The translations under genes and the position numbers were made by a program. Below the pieces are notes generated by a model that searched no databases, had not been told where the DNA came from, and worked only from the letters and a program-made list of their open reading frames with translations. A stretch of DNA of 44,848 bases from Clostridiaceae bacterium (GTDB lineage Bacteria; Bacillota; Clostridia; Saccharofermentanales; UBA5734): NCBI GenBank assembly GCA_012523135.1, contig JAAYJD010000230.1, positions 1 to 44,848 on the forward strand. The letters are read 5' to 3'. Within the stretch, counting starts at the first letter, position 1. Every line of letters starts with the position of its first letter. Shown piece by piece: positions 17,261 to 25,737 of this stretch.

Positions 17261-18643
17261 GTGAAACAGCATCGACCAGGAAAAACGCAATCAGCTCATT
17301 CTCATCGGCCGCCTCGCCGGCGGTCAGCCGGGCTTAGCCGCCCGCTGCTTTATGTCGCAACGTTTCTGGTCGCCGTGACCGCCATGGTGGCTTTTTACAA
17401 GTATGTCATTTTTGCCGCCGGCCATGAAGATGGGATTCCGACGACCCACCCAGCGGTCTTGGCGCGTCTGGTTGTCGAAGCCGGCGACGAACTGCCTCCG
17501 GCCAGCCGCTTCACCAGCGACCAGACGCTGGAACTGGCTTATGCCGACGAAAAGCCATCCGCCGACCTTGCCGTACCCGGCGATTACCCCATCCGCATCC
17601 AGACCGGCGACCAGATTGTCACCGCCATCCTGGCGGTCGTCGACACGAAGCCCCCGCGGGCGATGGCCGTCGACCAGGAAATCTGGCTCGGCGAAGCGGA
17701 CAGCTTCGCGCCGGACGACTTTGTCACCCAGATTCGCGATGTCACCCCGGTTTCGCTGGCTTTTCGTCAGCCGCCTGACCTGCAAAAAGCCGGCGACCAG
17801 GCGGTTATCGTGCTGCTCAAGGACAGCTCCGGCAATCAGGCGGAAGTTACAGCGCGCCTGACCGTGCTGCAGGATATAGATAAGCCGGTCATCGCCGGCG
17901 CGACCGACCAGACGGTCTTTATCGGCGACACGATCAGCTACCGCGAGAACGTGACGGTCAGCGACAACCGCGACCCCCAGCCGGTGCTCGAGATCGACAA
18001 CAGCCAGGTCAACCTGTCCGCCGCTGGCACCTACCCGGTGCGCTACAAGGCCACCGACAAGGCCGGCAACACGGCCGAAGTGACGATCACGGTCACGGTG
18101 CAGCAAAGACCCGAAGGCTATGTGTCCGAAGACGAGGGCTATGTGTCCGAAGACGAGCTGTACGCGCTGGTCGACCAGGTACTGGCCGAGATCACGACCG
18201 ATGACATGAGCGATCTGGAGGTCTTGTCGGAGATCTTTTACTGGATCGCCGACCACATCGACTACACGGGCACGTCGGACAAGTCGGACTGGGTCAAGGG
18301 CGCGTTCCTGGGCATGACGCGCGGCACGGGCGACTGCTTCAACTACTTTTCCACGGCTAAAGCTTTCCTGACCCGGGCCGGTTACGAGACGATCCCGATC
18401 GCGCGCGTCCAAGACGCCAAGACCCGCCATTACTGGAACCTGGTCCAATACAACGGCGCCTGGTACCATTTCGATCCGATGCCCAATCTGGCCAAGTACC
18501 ATTATGTCTGCCTGCTGCGCACCGACGCCGAGGTCGCCGACTATTCCAGGCAGAATCCGCGCTTTTACGAGTATGATCCGACCGGCATCCCCGCGACGCC
18601 GACCGAACCGCTGGACATCGAGCGCAAGGTCATCAATGGCTGA
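17261..18643 (+). CDS. Membrane-anchored protein with Ig-like (DUF5011-like) repeats and C-terminal transglutaminase-like domain
   Basis: N-terminal TM; VTVSDNRDPQPVLEIDNSQVNLSAAGTYPVRYKATDKAGNTAEVTITV; GTGDCFNYFSTAKAFLTRAGYET...RHYWNLVQYNGAWYHFDP (Cys/His/Asp triad context). Confidence 0.85.
   Translation: MKQHRPGKTQSAHSHRPPRRRSAGLSRPLLYVATFLVAVTAMVAFYKYVIFAAGHEDGIPTTHPAVLARLVVEAGDELPPASRFTSDQTLELAYADEKPSADLAVPGDYPIRIQTGDQIVTAILAVVDTKPPRAMAVDQEIWLGEADSFAPDDFVTQIRDVTPVSLAFRQPPDLQKAGDQAVIVLLKDSSGNQAEVTARLTVLQDIDKPVIAGATDQTVFIGDTISYRENVTVSDNRDPQPVLEIDNSQVNLSAAGTYPVRYKATDKAGNTAEVTITVTVQQRPEGYVSEDEGYVSEDELYALVDQVLAEITTDDMSDLEVLSEIFYWIADHIDYTGTSDKSDWVKGAFLGMTRGTGDCFNYFSTAKAFLTRAGYETIPIARVQDAKTRHYWNLVQYNGAWYHFDPMPNLAKYHYVCLLRTDAEVADYSRQNPRFYEYDPTGIPATPTEPLDIERKVING
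18116..18157 (+). repeat. Two perfect tandem copies of a 21-bp unit (encoding GYVSEDE)
   Basis: GGCTATGTGTCCGAAGACGAG at 18116-18136 and 18137-18157. Confidence 0.9.
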
Positions 18644-19370
18644 CGTGAAGCAGACCAACCGGCTCGGGGTCATCGGCGGCCTGGGCCCGATGGCGACCGC
18701 CTACTTTCTCGAACGCATCGTCGACATGACCGACGCCGAGTCCGACCAGGGGCACCTGGACATGCTGATCTACCACGTGCCGTCGATCCCAGACCGAACG
18801 CGCTACATCCTGGACCGCAGCCAGGCCAGCCCGGTCCTGCCGATGATCCGCATCGGGCAGACCCTGGCCGGCCAGCAGGTGTGCTGCATCGCCATTCCCT
18901 GCATCACGGCCCATTATTTTCATGACGAGCTGTCGCAGGCGATCGGCTGCCCGATTCTGCATGCGATCCGCGCGACCGCGGACTACCTGGGTGACGCCCG
19001 GGTGGCCTGCGCCGGTATCCTGGCAACCGACGGCACGCTGGCCGGCAATTTATTTCAGGCTGAGCTGGCCGAACGGGGCATCCGCTGTGTCACCCCGCCG
19101 GGGTCCAAGCAGGAACTGGTCATGGATCTGATCTATCGCGACATCAAGGCCGGCCGTCCGCCCCGGATGGACCGTTTCGCAGAGGTGTCGGACACGCTGC
19201 GCCGCCAGGGGGCCGAGGTGGTCCTGCTCGGCTGCACCGAGCTGTCCCTGATCAAACGCGGCCGGGACATCGGGCATGGTTTCCTCGATGTGCTCGACAT
19301 CCTGGCCTGCACGGCGCTGACCGCCTGTGCGATCGCTAAAAAGCCGTTCTGCCGCGACTTGATCACCTAG
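18636..19370 (+). CDS. Aspartate/glutamate racemase family protein
   Basis: LGVIGGLGPMATAYFLERIVDMT; PCITAHYFHDEL and LLGCTELSLI two-Cys motifs; ATG overlaps the stop of the upstream gene. Confidence 0.9.
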   Translation: MADVKQTNRLGVIGGLGPMATAYFLERIVDMTDAESDQGHLDMLIYHVPSIPDRTRYILDRSQASPVLPMIRIGQTLAGQQVCCIAIPCITAHYFHDELSQAIGCPILHAIRATADYLGDARVACAGILATDGTLAGNLFQAELAERGIRCVTPPGSKQELVMDLIYRDIKAGRPPRMDRFAEVSDTLRRQGAEVVLLGCTELSLIKRGRDIGHGFLDVLDILACTALTACAIAKKPFCRDLIT

Positions 19371-19386
19371 AGAACAGGAGTTCGTT

Positions 19387-20919
19387 ATGCGCACCCATTT
19401 GCTCGAATATCTCGAGGACACCGTCCGGCGCGTGCCGGAGAAAATCGCCTACAGCAACGGTCAGGACGACATGACGTTTGCGCAGGTATACCGCGAAAGC
19501 CGGGCGATCGGCAGTTTCCTGCAGGCGCGGGACCTTCGGTGCCAGCCGGTCGTGGTCTTCATGAACAAGCATCCGCGGGCGATCACCGCCTTTCTGGGCG
19601 TGCTCTACGCCGGCGCCGCCTACGTGCCGATCGACGAAGAGATGCCCCGCATCCGCATCCGCCTGATCCTGGACACCCTGCAGCCGCGCGCCCTGATCTG
19701 CGACAGCCAGACCGCCAGGGCCGTCGCGTCGCTCGAATACACGGGCGCTGTCTTCGGTTACGAACAGATCTGTCAGACACCGGAAACTCCCGCCGCCCTG
19801 GCGGCGATCCGCGACGCGCACATCGACACCGATCCGGCCTACGTCGTGTTCACCTCGGGGGCGACCGGCGTTCCCAAGGGGGTCGTGGCCTGCCACCGTT
19901 CCGTGATCGACTACATCGAGGCGTTTTCCGAGGTGCTGCGGCTGGATGAGTCGACCGTCTTCGGCATGCAGGTCCCGCTCTATTTCGACGCTTGCCTCAA
20001 GGAGGTTTTCCCGACGCTGAAATTCGGGGCCACGACCTACATCATCCCCAGGAACCTGTTCATGTTCCCGGTCAAGCTGGTGGCGTTCCTGAACACGCAC
20101 CAGGTCAACACCTTGTGCTGGGTCGTTTCAGCCCTGACCATGATTTCCGCTTTCGGGACGCTGGACACGGTCGTGCCGCACACGCTGCGCCTGATCGCCT
20201 TCGGCTCCGAAGTGATGCCGGTCAAGCAGCTCAGATCCTGGCGCAAAGCCCTGCCGGACGCCCGCTTCATCAACCTGTACGGGCCGACCGAAGCGACTGG
20301 CATGAGCTGCTACTTCGACGTGGACCGCGATTTTGCCGACGACGAGCCGATCCCGATCGGCCGGCCTTTCCGCAACACCGGCATCCTGCTGCTTGGTCCG
20401 GACAACCGCCTGGCCCGACCCGGCGAAACCGGCGAGATCTGCATCCGCGGCACGGCGCTGACCATGGGCTACTACAAGGCCTTCGACAAGACGGCGGAAG
20501 TCTTTGTCCAGAATCCGCTCAACGACGCCTACCCGGAGCTGATCTACCGGACCGGCGACCTGGCCCGGCTTAACGAGCGGGGCGAACTGGTCTTTGTCTC
20601 GCGCAAGGACTACCAGATCAAGCACATGGGCCACCGCATCGAGCTGGGCGAGATCGAGGCTGGCGCCAACGCGCTGGAGGCGGTGCGCATGGCCGGCTGC
20701 ATCTACGACGCCGAAGATGGCAAAATTGTCCTCTTCTACGCGGGTGATCTGGAGCCTGGCGCGCTGCTGGCCGCCCTGCGCGATCGCCTGCCGCGCTACA
20801 TGCTGCCCAACCAGGTCGAACCGCTCGACCGTCTGCCGCTGACCAGCAACGCCAAGATCGACCGGGTCACCCTCAAGCAGATGCACGAGCATAAGAAAAA
20901 GGAGAAACAACATGGATGA
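19387..20919 (+). CDS. Amino acid adenylation enzyme (DltA-like, ANL superfamily)
   Basis: YVVFTSGATGVPKGVVACHRSVIDYIEAF, NLYGPTEATGMSCYFDV, YRTGDLARLNERGELVFVSRKDYQIKHMGHRIELGEIE, C-terminal NAKIDRVTLK; Asp in PLYFDACLKEVF as in amino-acid A-domains. Confidence 0.9.
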   Translation: MRTHLLEYLEDTVRRVPEKIAYSNGQDDMTFAQVYRESRAIGSFLQARDLRCQPVVVFMNKHPRAITAFLGVLYAGAAYVPIDEEMPRIRIRLILDTLQPRALICDSQTARAVASLEYTGAVFGYEQICQTPETPAALAAIRDAHIDTDPAYVVFTSGATGVPKGVVACHRSVIDYIEAFSEVLRLDESTVFGMQVPLYFDACLKEVFPTLKFGATTYIIPRNLFMFPVKLVAFLNTHQVNTLCWVVSALTMISAFGTLDTVVPHTLRLIAFGSEVMPVKQLRSWRKALPDARFINLYGPTEATGMSCYFDVDRDFADDEPIPIGRPFRNTGILLLGPDNRLARPGETGEICIRGTALTMGYYKAFDKTAEVFVQNPLNDAYPELIYRTGDLARLNERGELVFVSRKDYQIKHMGHRIELGEIEAGANALEAVRMAGCIYDAEDGKIVLFYAGDLEPGALLAALRDRLPRYMLPNQVEPLDRLPLTSNAKIDRVTLKQMHEHKKKEKQHG

Positions 20920-21139
20920 ACTGATCGGCATTCTCGAAGGCCTGCACCCGGATGTAGATTTCCGGCAGACCGCCGGCTTGATCGATGACGGCGTCCTCGA
21001 TTCGTTCGACATCATCTCGCTGGTGGCCGAAATCGACAACATCTTCGATGTGCAGATTCCCGCAGCGGAGATCGTGCCGGAGAACTTCAACTCGGCCCAG
21101 GCCCTGCAGGACCTGATCGAACGGCTCAGCGACGACTGA
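20912..21139 (+). CDS. Acyl/peptidyl carrier protein (DltC-like)
   Basis: 75 aa, phosphopantetheine-site context DDGVLDSFDIISLVAEIDNIFDVQIPAAEIVPENF. Confidence 0.9.
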   Translation: MDELIGILEGLHPDVDFRQTAGLIDDGVLDSFDIISLVAEIDNIFDVQIPAAEIVPENFNSAQALQDLIERLSDD

Positions 21140-21154
21140 CGGGGGGCTTGGCGC

Positions 21155-22747
21155 GTGCTCTTCACGTCATACAGCTTTATCGCCTTCATCCTGGTCCTGT
21201 TCGTCATCTACTACCTGGTGCCGCGCCGCTTCCAGTGGATGCTGCTCCTGCTGGCCAGCTACTTGTTCTATTTTTTGGCCAGCCCGGAATACCTGATCTA
21301 CATCTCGCTGACGACCGTCTCGACGTTTTTGGCTGCCTTCCGGATCGGCCGCCTGGCCGACGCGCACCAGTCCCATCTGGCTGCGCACAAGAGCAGCCTG
21401 ACCCGGGACGAACGCAAGGCAGGAAAAGAGGCGCTCAAGCAGCGCCAGCGCCGCCTTCTGGTGGCCTGCATGCTGCTCAATTTCGGCTTGCTCGCCGTGA
21501 TGAAATACACCAATTTCGCCCTGGCCAACGTCAACGGCCTGCTCCAGGCTTTTGGCAGCGAGCGCCAGCTGGCCTTTTTGAATATCGCGTTGCCGATGGG
21601 CATTTCCTTTTACACCTTCCAGTCGATGGGCTACCTGCTTGATGTCTACCGGGGCAAAACCTCCGCGCAGAAAAACGTGTTCCGCCTGGCGCTGTTCGTG
21701 TCGTTTTTCCCGCAGCTGGTCCAGGGGCCGATCAGCCGCTACGACGAGCTGGCCCAAACGCTGTACGGGCCGCACAAGCCGGACTGGACCCACATCAGCT
21801 ACGGGCTGCAGCGCATCCTGTGGGGCTTTTTCAAGAAGCTGGTCATCGCCGACCGCATCCTGGTCGCGGTCAACACGATCATCCGGACCCCGGAGGAGTA
21901 CCAGGGGGTTTTTGTCCTGGTCGGCATGCTGTTCTACACCCTGCAGCTGTACGCCGATTTCACCGGCGGCATCGACATCACGATCGGCATCGCCGAGGTG
22001 CTGGGCATCCGCGTCCAGGAGAACTTCAACGCGCCGTTTCTGGCCCGCAACATCACCGACTACTGGCGGCGCTGGCACATCAGCATGGGCACCTGGTTTC
22101 GCGACTACCTGTTTTACCCGCTGTCCGTGTCGCGCCCGATGCTGAACCTGTCCCGCTCCGCCCGACGCAAGCTGGGCGAATCGCTCGGTAAGCGTGTCCC
22201 GGTCTACCTGTGCACCCTGATCGTCTGGTTCGCGACCGGTATCTGGCATGGCAGCAGCTGGAATTTCATCGTCTGGGGCCTGCTTAACGGCGTGGTCATC
22301 ATGGTCTCCCAGGCCTGCGAACCGCTCTACACCCGCTTCCACCAGCGTTTCCAGGTCAAGGAGCGCCTCGCCTACCGGGCGTTTGAGATCGTGCGCACGA
22401 CGCTCCTGATGAGTGCGATCCGCCTCTTCGACTGCTACCGCGACGTACCGCTGACCTTCCGTATGTTCGGCACGATGTTCACGACGCCCAACTACGGGCA
22501 GCTGTTTCATGGGCAGGCGATGCAGCTGGGCCTTAGCGGCGCCGATTACCTGGTGCTGGCCGCAGGCGTGGCGATTATCGTCGCCAGCGGCATCCGGCGC
22601 AAGCCCGGCAGCATGCGCGAGCGGCTCGAGCCGCTCCCGGCCGCCTGGCGCTACGCGGCGATGTACCTGCTCTTGATCGCCATCTTGCTGTTCGGCGCCT
22701 ATGGGGTCGGCTACGACGCCAGCCAGTTTATCTACAACCAGTTCTAG
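21155..22747 (+). CDS. MBOAT family O-acyltransferase (DltB-like)
   Basis: PMGISFYTFQSMGYLLDVYRGK, DYWRRWHISMGTWFRDYLFYPLSVSR, GIWHGSSWNFIVWGLLNGVV. Confidence 0.93.
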   Translation: MLFTSYSFIAFILVLFVIYYLVPRRFQWMLLLLASYLFYFLASPEYLIYISLTTVSTFLAAFRIGRLADAHQSHLAAHKSSLTRDERKAGKEALKQRQRRLLVACMLLNFGLLAVMKYTNFALANVNGLLQAFGSERQLAFLNIALPMGISFYTFQSMGYLLDVYRGKTSAQKNVFRLALFVSFFPQLVQGPISRYDELAQTLYGPHKPDWTHISYGLQRILWGFFKKLVIADRILVAVNTIIRTPEEYQGVFVLVGMLFYTLQLYADFTGGIDITIGIAEVLGIRVQENFNAPFLARNITDYWRRWHISMGTWFRDYLFYPLSVSRPMLNLSRSARRKLGESLGKRVPVYLCTLIVWFATGIWHGSSWNFIVWGLLNGVVIMVSQACEPLYTRFHQRFQVKERLAYRAFEIVRTTLLMSAIRLFDCYRDVPLTFRMFGTMFTTPNYGQLFHGQAMQLGLSGADYLVLAAGVAIIVASGIRRKPGSMRERLEPLPAAWRYAAMYLLLIAILLFGAYGVGYDASQFIYNQF

Positions 22748-22749
22748 GA

Positions 22750-23835
22750 GTGACCATGAAGCGATTGAAAGTCATGAAAGCGTTATTGGCCGTCTGCCTG
22801 GTTCTGGGCAGCTTGTTCCTCCTGCAGCAGCTGGTGATGCCCAAATATGTCAGGGGCATCGTCGAGGGTTCGCTGGTCGCATCCTACTACGAAGAAACCA
22901 CGCCCCACGATGTCATCTTCATCGGGGACTGCGAGGTGTATGAGTGTTTTTCGCCGGTTACGCTCTGGAACGAGCACGGCATCACCAGCTTTATCCGCGG
23001 CAGCGCCCAGCAGCTGATCTGGCAGTCGTATTACCTGCTCGAGGACACCCTGGCCACGGAAAAACCAGCAGTTGTCATCTTCAACGTGCTGGCCCTCAAA
23101 TACGACGAGCCGCAAAAGGAAGCATACAACCGCCTGACCCTGGACGGCATGCGCCTGTCGCGGACCAAGCTGGAGGCGATCCGGGCCTCGATGATGCCCG
23201 ACGAAAAGCTGATCGACTATCTGGTGCCGCTGTTCCGCTACCACGCACGCTGGAGCGAGCTGACCTGGGACGACGTCCGCTACCTGTTTGGCAAGAAGCC
23301 GCTGTTTCACAACGGCTACTACATGCGGGTCGATGTGCGCCCGGTGACCACGGTTCCGGAGGGCAAGAAACTGCCGGACTATAGCTTCGGCGACAACGCC
23401 ATGGCCTACCTGGATAAGATGACGGCGCTTTGCAAGGAGAACGACATCGAGCTGATGCTGATCAAGGCGCCCAGCGTCTACCCGTACTGGTACCCGGAGT
23501 GGGAAGAGCAGGTCGAGGACTACGCCAGCGAGCACGGTCTCGTATACCTCAATTTTCTCGAACACCAGGATGAGACGGGCATCGACTACAGCACGGACAC
23601 CTACGACACCGGATTGCACATGAACCTGTCGGGCGCGGAGAAACTGTCCCGCTACCTGGGGCCGATCCTGCGCGACACCTACGTGCTGCCCGACCGGCGC
23701 GACGACCCGGAGCTGAGCGAGGTCTGGGCCCCAAAGACCGCCTTTTACGAGCAGATGAAGGCGGACCAGCTGGCCGAGCTGGAGCAGTTCGGCTACCTCA
23801 AGAGCCTGGGGGCACGCCCGCCGGACCAGCCTTGA
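22750..23835 (+). CDS. DltD-like/SGNH-fold extracytoplasmic protein
   Basis: N-terminal TM then HDVIFIGDCEVYECFSPVTLWNEHG; C-terminal TGLHMNLSGAEKLSRYLG; 3 bp after the MBOAT gene. Confidence 0.8.
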   Translation: MTMKRLKVMKALLAVCLVLGSLFLLQQLVMPKYVRGIVEGSLVASYYEETTPHDVIFIGDCEVYECFSPVTLWNEHGITSFIRGSAQQLIWQSYYLLEDTLATEKPAVVIFNVLALKYDEPQKEAYNRLTLDGMRLSRTKLEAIRASMMPDEKLIDYLVPLFRYHARWSELTWDDVRYLFGKKPLFHNGYYMRVDVRPVTTVPEGKKLPDYSFGDNAMAYLDKMTALCKENDIELMLIKAPSVYPYWYPEWEEQVEDYASEHGLVYLNFLEHQDETGIDYSTDTYDTGLHMNLSGAEKLSRYLGPILRDTYVLPDRRDDPELSEVWAPKTAFYEQMKADQLAELEQFGYLKSLGARPPDQP

Positions 23836-23861
23836 CATGTTAAATCGTTTAACATTATACT
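23832..23861 (+). promoter_or_regulatory. Sigma-A-like promoter TTGACA-18-TATACT whose spacer is a 17-bp inverted repeat (TGTTAAA-TCG-TTTAACA)
   Basis: -35 23832-23837, palindrome 23838-23854, -10 23856-23861; upstream of the HAD/DHS-like/PfkB/ROK genes. Confidence 0.8.
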
Positions 23862-23911
23862 GGTGACACAAGCCGCCGGCATCGCTTGCCGGCATTTGAG
23901 GTGACCAGAAG

Positions 23912-24703
23912 ATGGAACGACTGATCGATCCCATGCGCCGGACCCGTCCGCTCAAAGCCATCCTGTTCGATTTCGACGGGACGCTGTCGACCCTGCGCTG
24001 CGGCTGGGAAACCGTCATGGCCGCCCTGATGCGCGAACTGCTGGGCGGACCGGAACACGACCCGGCGCTTGAACGGCAGATCGACGCATACATCGATGCG
24101 TCGACCGGCATCCAGACGATTTTCCAGATGCAGTGGCTGGCCGGCCAGGTCCGCGCCCGGGGGCACGAGCCGCTCGATCCCTGGGCTTACAAGGCGATCT
24201 ACAACGACCGCCTGATGCAGACCGTCGCCAGGCGACGCGACGCTGTTCTCAGGGGCGATGAGCCGCCGGAACGCTACCTGGTGGCGGGCAGCCGCGCTTT
24301 TCTGGAAGCGCTCAGCCGGCAAAACGTGGCACTGTTCGTGGCCAGCGGCACCGACCAGGCCGATGTGGCCGCCGAGGCCAAGATCCTCGGCCTGGCCGGT
24401 TTTTTCAATGAGATCGCCGGTGCGCTGCCCGGTCAGGCCAGCTGCAGCAAGGAAGCGCTGCTGCGCCGCCTGGTGCAGGCGCACGGCCTCGGCGGGGACG
24501 AACTGGCCGTGATCGGCGACGGCAAGGTCGAGATCGGCATCGCCCGCGAGGCGGGGGCCAGATCCCTGGGCGTGGCCAGCGACGAAATCCGCCTGTCCGG
24601 GGTCAATCTGGTCAAGCGAAAGCGCCTGGTCGCGGCCGGTGCGCAGGCCATTGTCGGCGATTTCCTCGAACCGGACGCGATTCTGGACTGGCTCTTGAGG
24701 TGA
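23912..24703 (+). CDS. HAD superfamily hydrolase
   Basis: AILFDFDGTLSTLR, ALFVASGTDQADV, LAVIGDGKVEIGIAREAGARSLGVAS. Confidence 0.88.
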   Translation: MERLIDPMRRTRPLKAILFDFDGTLSTLRCGWETVMAALMRELLGGPEHDPALERQIDAYIDASTGIQTIFQMQWLAGQVRARGHEPLDPWAYKAIYNDRLMQTVARRRDAVLRGDEPPERYLVAGSRAFLEALSRQNVALFVASGTDQADVAAEAKILGLAGFFNEIAGALPGQASCSKEALLRRLVQAHGLGGDELAVIGDGKVEIGIAREAGARSLGVASDEIRLSGVNLVKRKRLVAAGAQAIVGDFLEPDAILDWLLR

Positions 24704-24744
24704 GAACAGGCGGATCAGGCGACTGACCGCCTGCAGGGAGGTGC

Positions 24745-25737
24745 ATGACCATGAATCGATATGAAGACCAGCTCGATTTCAACCAGATCCGGACCTGGCC
24801 GCTGGCCGGCCGGCACAACCTGGTGACACTGGAGAACATGGCCGACCCGGACAAGGACAGATCGCCGGACTGGAATCCGCCCGGGCTGGACGACCTGGTC
24901 GAACGGTTGCGTGCGGCCCGGGCCGGCGCCAGCCCGATCATCTGGTCGCTGGGGGCACATGTGATCAAGAACGGCCTGTCGCGCTACCTGATCGACCTGG
25001 TGCGGCACGGCTGGATCACCCACCTGTCCGGCAACGGCGCCGTCAGCATCCACGACTTCGAACTGGCCATGATCGGGGGCACGTCGGAGGATGTGCCGAC
25101 GGCCATCGAGGACGGGTCGTTCGGCATGTGGGAAGAGACCGGGAAGCACATGAACCTGGCGATCCGGCAGGGCTGGCAGGCTGGCCTGGGCTATGGCGAG
25201 GCGATCGCCGCCTACATCGACCGCCACCCGGACCTGTTTCCCCACCGGGCGATCAACGTCGCCTGGCAGGCCGCGCGCCAGGGCATCCCGGCCACGTATC
25301 ACATCGCCCTGGGCACAGACATCATCCACCAGCATCCAGACGTCGACTTCGCGGCGATCGGCGGGGCCAGCGGCATCGACTTCCGCAAGATGTGCGTATC
25401 GGTCTCCCGGCTCGACGGCGGCGCGTTCCTTAATTTCGGCTCCAGCGTGATCGGCCCTGAGGTCTTCCTGAAAGCGCTCTCGATCGCGCGCAACCTGGGC
25501 TATCCGACCTACCGGATCACGACCGCCAATTTCGACCTGATCGATTTGGGCGATTACCACCAGCCGCTCGGCTACGACGATCCGCTCTACTATTACCGCC
25601 CGCGCAAGAACATCGTCAACCGGCCGGTCAGCCGGGGCGGGAAGGGCTATCACTTCACGGTCGACCACAAGGTGTCGATCCCGGCCCTGCACGCCCGGCT
25701 GGTCGGAAGCGGACAGGAGGCGGCGCAGCATGGCTGA
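24745..25737 (+). CDS. Deoxyhypusine synthase-like family protein (function unknown)
   Basis: DHS-like order of motifs: SPIIWSLGAHVIKNGLSRYLIDLVRHGWITHLSGNGAVSIHDFELAMIGGTSEDV ... INVAWQAARQGIPATYHIALGTDIIHQHPD ... FLNFGSSVIGPEVFLKAL. Recognised by eye only. Confidence 0.65.
   Translation: MTMNRYEDQLDFNQIRTWPLAGRHNLVTLENMADPDKDRSPDWNPPGLDDLVERLRAARAGASPIIWSLGAHVIKNGLSRYLIDLVRHGWITHLSGNGAVSIHDFELAMIGGTSEDVPTAIEDGSFGMWEETGKHMNLAIRQGWQAGLGYGEAIAAYIDRHPDLFPHRAINVAWQAARQGIPATYHIALGTDIIHQHPDVDFAAIGGASGIDFRKMCVSVSRLDGGAFLNFGSSVIGPEVFLKALSIARNLGYPTYRITTANFDLIDLGDYHQPLGYDDPLYYYRPRKNIVNRPVSRGGKGYHFTVDHKVSIPALHARLVGSGQEAAQHG

Noticed and set aside
17324-18673. 449-aa minus-strand ORF opposite the transglutaminase gene
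   Set aside because: Spans a clearly coding plus-strand gene and has no domain signature.
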